NCBI GenBank assembly: GCA_028023455.1
Contig: JAQFVV010000183.1
Coordinates: 1,116,001 to 1,180,000, forward strand
DNA from: Epiperipatus broadwayi
Lineage: Eukaryota > Onychophora > Udeonychophora > Euonychophora > Peripatidae
Length of the DNA stretch: 64,000 bases
Direction: 5' to 3'
A program made the position numbers and the translations under genes. This document shows, one piece after another, positions 58,881 through 64,000 of this stretch; position 1 is the first letter of the stretch, and every line of letters starts with the position of its first letter. Under the pieces are notes generated by a model, which worked only from the letters and a program-made list of their open reading frames with translations, was not told the DNA's origin and did no database searches.

Positions 58881-59534
58881 AATGAGATAACTACAGATAA
58901 TATATACAATCCCAAATATACAATCAGTTATGTGGATGTTCTATTATTAGTAAATGAAAATGTTATTTGCAAAAAAAAAATAAAAATAAAAATGCGTCCA
59001 GGGAGTATTTTTGTACAAGAATATGGTTAATAGCTGTTAATTTTAATGATAATTTGCGAGCTTGTTACGACATATAAGAAATATTTTAATTATAATTTAG
59101 ATATTGTTTTTATTTTGCATGTTTTAAGTGATTGAAAAAAGAAAAAAATTAAGAATATATTACATTAAAACTTTGAAAATTTTAATTAAAAAACAATTAA
59201 GTTATATTAATTTTCTTAACTAATTTAAATTATATTGACATCAAACTGAATTAGCACTTTTTATGTAAAAGAATACATATAATTATTCAAAATGGTGGAG
59301 ATACTGACATTTAGCTATATTTATTGAGTTAATATTTATTTTTTGGATATGTTGTAAGTATAATATGAGTGTATTCTGCAAAAATTGTTTCTATTTTTTT
59401 TTATCATATAGCGACTGATAATAAAGTAATATAGATGGTGGTATGAGGATTTGATATCGGTTGAAGCCTATTTTTTAATTCATTATAATAAGAATTGGAG
59501 ATACTGTGTTTTCCTGAAGGTTTGTGGTGATGTT
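58881..59534. other. AT-rich spacer, nothing recognised
   Basis: No supported feature. Confidence 0.45.
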
Positions 59535-59638
59535 CTAGTTGTATTTTTATATTGGATTATTTCCATCATCTAATTTTCTAAAGACATTAAATATGCATAT
59601 TAGATGATGGAAATAGTCCAATATAAAAATACAATTAG
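59535..59638. repeat. Hairpin with 40-bp arms and 24-base loop
   Basis: 59535-59574 and 59599-59638 are reverse complements at 38 of 40 positions, and both differences become G-U pairs in the plus-strand RNA. It has the size of a microRNA precursor but a longer, fully paired stem. It may equally be a very short foldback transposon. Confidence 0.75.
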
Positions 59639-60823
59639 CGATACTGTTTTAAAAGTTTGTGTTATTGATAAAATAATTAGGTACAACTTAAGACTTGCTC
59701 AAAAAAGTAAAACCTATTAATTTATTGAATATTATAAGTCATTAATGTTAAAAGTATCGACTATATTTTAAGTAAATATGTATATAAACCGTGATATATT
59801 TATTGCTTATATGCACCTTCTGTTTCGTCCGTGTATATAATTGCTTTTTGTAAATTTTAACTTCACATATATATGAGTGTGCGAAATGGTATAAAAAGTA
59901 AACATAAATTGCTATTGTAAATAAAGTAAATAATAATCTCCATGAATAAATATTAAAAGCATATTTTAATTTATTATTTAAAAATCTTCCCTAAGGAACT
60001 TATGTGAGAGCTTTTCAAATTATCGTCGGTTTCTTTTTAAAAAAAATTTAGACTTTTTAAATGTACATATCTGTTTTGAAAAATAATTCAAATTACAACT
60101 TTGATTAATGTAAAGCATTCGGGTGTAAATAGTTTTAAAGTTGTAGCTATTACCACAATAATGATTTATTAATAAAAAAAAATCTATATCTACTTCAGGT
60201 AATTATTTCAAACAATAGAGAAATAGTGCAATTAAAAGCGTCAACAGTTAGTTATACAACTAATCTTAAAAATAACAGAAGTTCTATTTTAACATAAAAA
60301 GAAATAAATGATATATTTTTTAAAATAATAAACATTCTACATCTCAAAATCAGTATAATCAAGTTTAATAGAAATAGTGGACTTAATCAGTGAAGAATTT
60401 ATTAGCTTCATGCTCCCAAATCAAAATGCTTTAGATTTGCCTATATAATTAAGAAAAATAGGTTAGAGATAAGAGGGGTCCCTCTTATCTTTATAAAGTC
60501 GAATCTCGTGTTATGATTTGTAGAGGTCTCTTGTTAAAAATTAAGCACTCAAGGCGCATGTTCTAAGGTTTTAGCTTTATATAAGTATTACGTGCTGACA
60601 TTGCGCTTAATAAGAATTAATATTTATAATCAAGTGAATAATAGATACAGGGGAACCACAAATCTACCATACTTTGTTTCATGCCTCATTGCATACATTG
60701 TACATTTCATACATTAAGTCATATGTTGCTAAGGGCCATTTAAATATTTATAATATTTGTGGGTTTTACAAATCTTCACTTAAAAATTCACCTGCTATAT
60801 TTGATAAAAAAAATCCTAAACAT
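59639..60823. other. AT-rich spacer, nothing recognised
   Basis: A small palindrome around 'agaggggtccctctt' lies at about 60472-60487. Nothing else is supported. Confidence 0.45.
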
Positions 60824-61721
60824 TAGGGTAGGCAACCTTTTCAACTGGCAAGCTAATTTCAATTTTGCCTTTTTTAAATGAGAGCTATATTTTTTTTTGT
60901 CAATTAAAAATAAAGTAACATTATTATTATTAATGATTGTTCCACATTTAATGACTTTTTTTTCAATTCATCTAGTAACTATTTTTCATGATATATTTAT
61001 ATTATTAAATTTCTGATTATGTTTTGGATAACTTACTTCTACATCAGTTAGGATGCAATTTTTTATAAACTTCCCTCATAAAATGTTTTCAAGTTTTCTG
61101 CTTTTTTAAAACAAATGTTAATTGATTTCACAGAATTTTTTTTACTTATTCCAATTGATGAAGTTTCTTTTCAAGTTTTCTATTTTATTCTTCTCTGACT
61201 ATTTTGTTGGAATCATAATGTTTTGATAAATAGTGACTCTTAATGTGGGGTTCTTTATTAATTGAAATAATCTGAAGACATATCACATTGATGTACTATT
61301 TCTTTCTATAAAAAAATATGTACTGGTCTATTTCTTTTGAAATGCATGATAGCCATTCCAATAAAGAAATTAAATCCAAAATAATAATAAAGAAAGATGT
61401 GAATTTTATTTTTGCTACTATATGTTCATTTGTGAAAATCACTATAAAAACAAAATGTCCTCAGCATTATCATACATTAAATTCTTAGTCAAATAGATGC
61501 ACAATATAGATCATTTGTTGGATTATTGAATTTCTGATAGAATTAATTAGAACTACTATAAAATTTGGAGAGAGAAAAATTTTCTTAAGTGTTAATTCAA
61601 TATTTGCACTACAGCCATGTTTATACAGGACCATTTTAAATGTTTCTGAAACTGTCTGCAGTCTGGTGGAAAACTTTTGAGGTTCTGAGTTGGCCCATGG
61701 GCCAAAAGTTCTTGACCCCTA
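60824..61721. mobile_element. hAT-like non-autonomous DNA transposon (about 900 bp)
   Basis: The left end reads TAGGGTAGGCAACCTTTT, and the complement of the right end reads TAGGGGTCAAGAACTTTT. This is the known hAT-type terminal pattern, and the complement of the right end continues into GGCCCATGGGCC. Inverted repeats are imperfect, and I could not find a matching 8-bp target duplication. No transposase frame remains. Confidence 0.55.
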
Positions 61722-62399
61722 TTTTATGGTAATGAAATAGCAGTTTTGTTATCAGAATACTATAGCTTCTATAATTATTTTTGTTTCTAAGTCTGTGTCT
61801 TGTTATCAGAATACCATGGCTTCTATCATTATTTATTATGTTTTTATCTGTACATCAACTTCAGAATTTATATAGTCCTGCTTACTTGCCATTATCCATT
61901 TCATATTTTTGAATAAAATTTTTCCAATTTTAAGATTTCTGATGTAATATATGAATATTTGACCATTATTTTCTGCCACTACTAAATCAGTAACTTTCAT
62001 TTTTTTAACTTGAGAAATATACTTTATCATTTTTTTTCCAATTTCATTGTACATCACATTTGAAAAGGATAATAGAGCAAAAAACAAAGCATAAAATATA
62101 TGAGCTTTTAACTCAATATAATATTTTTTTCTGAAGCAGTAAAGAAAGAGAGATAGATCTTTTGCTTACTTGCAAAGTTAAAGCTTAAAATACTGTATAT
62201 ATATATTTTCTTTATATATTAGCCAATTTTTTTCTTTGCCTCACATGTCAGTACATTAGACCTCAAGCATGTAATATATGGCTGGCAGTAATTTTTGTTT
62301 GTTCTTCTTTGCATTTAGATAAAATAGTATATGTATAAAATATAGCACTAAAATCTGGAAATGTCTGGAGTCAAAGTTTTTTGACTTCCTCATAAAATT
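61722..62399. other. AT-rich spacer, nothing recognised
   Basis: Near-duplicate 'tgttatcagaatac.at.gcttct' words at about 61747 and 61800 mark a short tandem duplication. Confidence 0.45.
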
Positions 62400-62958
62400 T
62401 AATCTATATGCCCTCCCCATGTGCCATTTTCTTGTTACATGCAGGGGATTCTCTTACTTGGATCCAGTCTGCTCACTATGCCACAGGGAGGATGACACCA
62501 TTAACAATATATTCACTTCAGTCCTTCACGGATGTAGAACTATAATTCAATCAGCATATGCTGTAAAACTATCTCTAATCAACTCTCTTAAGGCTGTAAT
62601 TTTTGATGGGAACTTTTCAGTAGTAAGAAGTTCCATTGTCTTGTCTTATAATTATTGGATTACCTGGTGTGAAATGATTTGCAATCAACCTGATGCTGAT
62701 TCTTGGCAAATCTTTTTGTATAAGCTCGAATTAATAAGGGACAGAGACGAGCGAACTATGCAGCAGCTTGCTTTCAGGTCGACATGGGACCTAATAGATA
62801 TTTATAATTTATCTGAAACTAACTTTAGCAATCATTCATCCGTCAGTATAACCATTTTAAGAGTGAAAAAATTCGTTTTGTTTATAGTAAACCTTATTTA
62901 TTGCTTAGTATATCTGAATTAAATTAAAATATGTAATAAAGTTCTTGATTAAAAAAAA
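62400..62958 (+). pseudogene. 5'-truncated non-LTR retrotransposon, C-terminal region
   Basis: The open frame 62419-62922 (167 codons) has an N-terminal CSLCHREDDTINNIF followed by a later Cys, matching the zinc-ribbon found after many LINE reverse transcriptases (usual pattern CPLC...E(D/E)T..H.F..C); the usual His is Asn here. The rest (SYNYWITWCEMI, ELIRDRDERTMQQL) is not recognised in detail. AATAAA at 62935-62940 and an A run at 62951-62958 form a retroposed 3' end. The start codon is not meaningful, because the 5' side is truncated near 62400. It is a different LINE from the copies at 11, 24, 35 and 58 kb. The frame has stayed open, so it may be the youngest LINE here, but no catalytic domain is present. 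Confidence 0.5.
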
Positions 62959-63234
62959 TCCAGAAACTTTGTTATGCACCTGATAGAGCAATTGTCTGGC
63001 TTTTTATTATATCTGGAGCACATATGTAGCACAAATTTTGGCAGTCGTCAGTTGTGTTTATCTTCTATAATTTGATGGACTCCAGTCAGGCAAGAAGTCT
63101 AGTATGTGCATTTGGGTTATGCAATCACAAAAAAGCCAATCTTTTCAATCTAAATAATTTAATAATAATCAGTTTATTTAAACCCATTATTTTGAAATAT
63201 GATTTTTTTCTACAGTACAGAAAATTTTTCATAC
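62959..63234. other. Spacer, nothing recognised
   Basis: No supported feature. Confidence 0.4.
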
Positions 63235-63400
63235 CTGCACATATAGGGGTTTGAATTCATACTTTCACACGACCCTCAATCATCCTTGCTATTTTATACT
63301 GCTAATATACTTGATCACACACATGTCGTAAAGATAAATAATCACCAATGAAAGTATTCCGTGCTAAACCAGCACTCATCAGTTGGTCCAGATTACGCAG
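63235..63400 (-). repeat. Family A partial monomer, reverse
   Basis: Antisense landmarks 'catactttcacacgaccctc' to 'tcagttggtccagatta', ending abruptly at 63397 just beyond the 5' stem I strand of the ribozyme. Confidence 0.75.
63345..63389 (-). ncRNA. Hammerhead motif, family A, core mutated
   Basis: The minus strand has GGACCAA, CUGAUGA and a perfect stem II GUGCU/AGCAC, but GAAA reads GGAA (A13 lost), and helix III has diverged to UACUUUCA. Predicted inactive. Confidence 0.55.
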
Positions 63401-64000
63401 CGGAATTCGAAAACAGGACGATTAAGAAAAAACAGATAATTTAATTAATCACCCTGTTTTTCAATATACTTTCATTAAACCAATTAGTTTTTTTTTTATT
63501 CTACATCTAAAAACAGTTTATAGAATTTAGTATACATAAACAAAAACATTCTGTTTTCCAAAATTATTTTCATTCTTAGTTCCATTGAAATATTTCACGT
63601 TTTTGTCAAAATCAAAAAGTCAAAATTATTTGCACGAAATAAGAAATGTTTTTATGTTTGATTTAAAATAATTTATAGCACTTTAAAATATTAAAATTAT
63701 TGTTCAATCATTATTTTGTTATTCCGTGCTGCACATTTTGAACAAATATATATATGGTTAATTTTGTCTGTGTCCATTCATACTTTTCCTTTTAAACTTT
63801 ATATACATGTGTGCGCATGCGCCCAATTTTGTCTCAATATAATAATAAAACAATAAAATATTAACTATAACAATAAATCTTACACTAACAGTTTTTATAT
63901 AATTGTTAATTAGAGAAGATATTAATTAGTATTAAAGTTTATCGGCTTAACGTTTTCGAGGATCCATGCCTCATATTCATAGCCTTCATAAAATGTATTA
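63401..64000. other. AT-rich spacer, nothing recognised
   Basis: No supported feature to the window end. Confidence 0.5.

Overview
This window is very AT-rich, repeat-dense nuclear DNA from an animal, probably an invertebrate. The evidence is intronless decayed retroelement reading frames, tRNA-derived SINEs with target-site duplications, long AT and AAT microsatellites, and no bacterial-style gene organisation. The phylum cannot be fixed from the sequence. I find no intact cellular protein-coding gene. Three stretches (48.6, 54.3 and 55.5-56.3 kb) could be exons or old pseudogenes, all with low confidence.

The most interesting content is two unrelated dispersed repeat families that both carry hammerhead self-cleaving ribozyme motifs. 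Family A is a monomer of about 470-490 bp. It occurs singly, as head-to-tail dimers (2.9-3.7 kb, 16.3-17.2 kb, 22.4-23.4 kb) and as inverted pairs (9.2, 41.2, 47.0 and 48.2 kb). Family B is a foldback element of about 200-300 bp (5.7, 7.2, 15.6, 45.2, 52.5, 52.9 and 58.7 kb). Its best copy keeps the whole core, a GUC cleavage triplet and a long stem I with an internal loop. In both families helix III is only 3-4 bp and self-complementary with no loop. That is the minimal type I layout known from Penelope-like elements and from retrozymes.

Penelope-like retroelements are themselves present as remnants. Two places (2.5-2.9 kb and 13.9-14.5 kb) keep the C-terminal codons of what reads as a Penelope GIY-YIG endonuclease, enclosed by long inverted arms. 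The inference is that a Penelope-like enzyme mobilised the ribozyme repeats and that the copies here are in various stages of decay.

Other mobile DNA: at least four copies of one APE-endonuclease LINE (11.4, 23.7-27.5, 35.2-37.3 and 58.1 kb); the 3' end of a different LINE (62.4-62.95 kb); two short tRNA-like SINE families (tRNA-Gly-like at 2.07 and 40.0 kb; a second at 12.3, 38.1, 42.5 and 43.1 kb); a 980-bp pogo/mariner-like element with 28-bp terminal inverted repeats (21.45-22.43 kb); a hAT-like element (60.8-61.7 kb); and several unclassified foldbacks.

Layout: 0-17 kb is dominated by ribozyme repeats, Penelope remnants and an old internal duplication. 17-21 kb is plain AT-rich DNA. 21-27.5 kb holds the pogo-like element, family A and a LINE. 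27.5-35 kb is mostly featureless with a 90-bp AT array. 35-48 kb mixes LINE, SINEs and family A, and includes a probable sequencing or assembly artefact at 41.6-41.9 kb. 49.2-51.4 kb is a block of distinctly higher GC with no recognised content. 52-64 kb holds family B, LINE ends and the hAT-like element.
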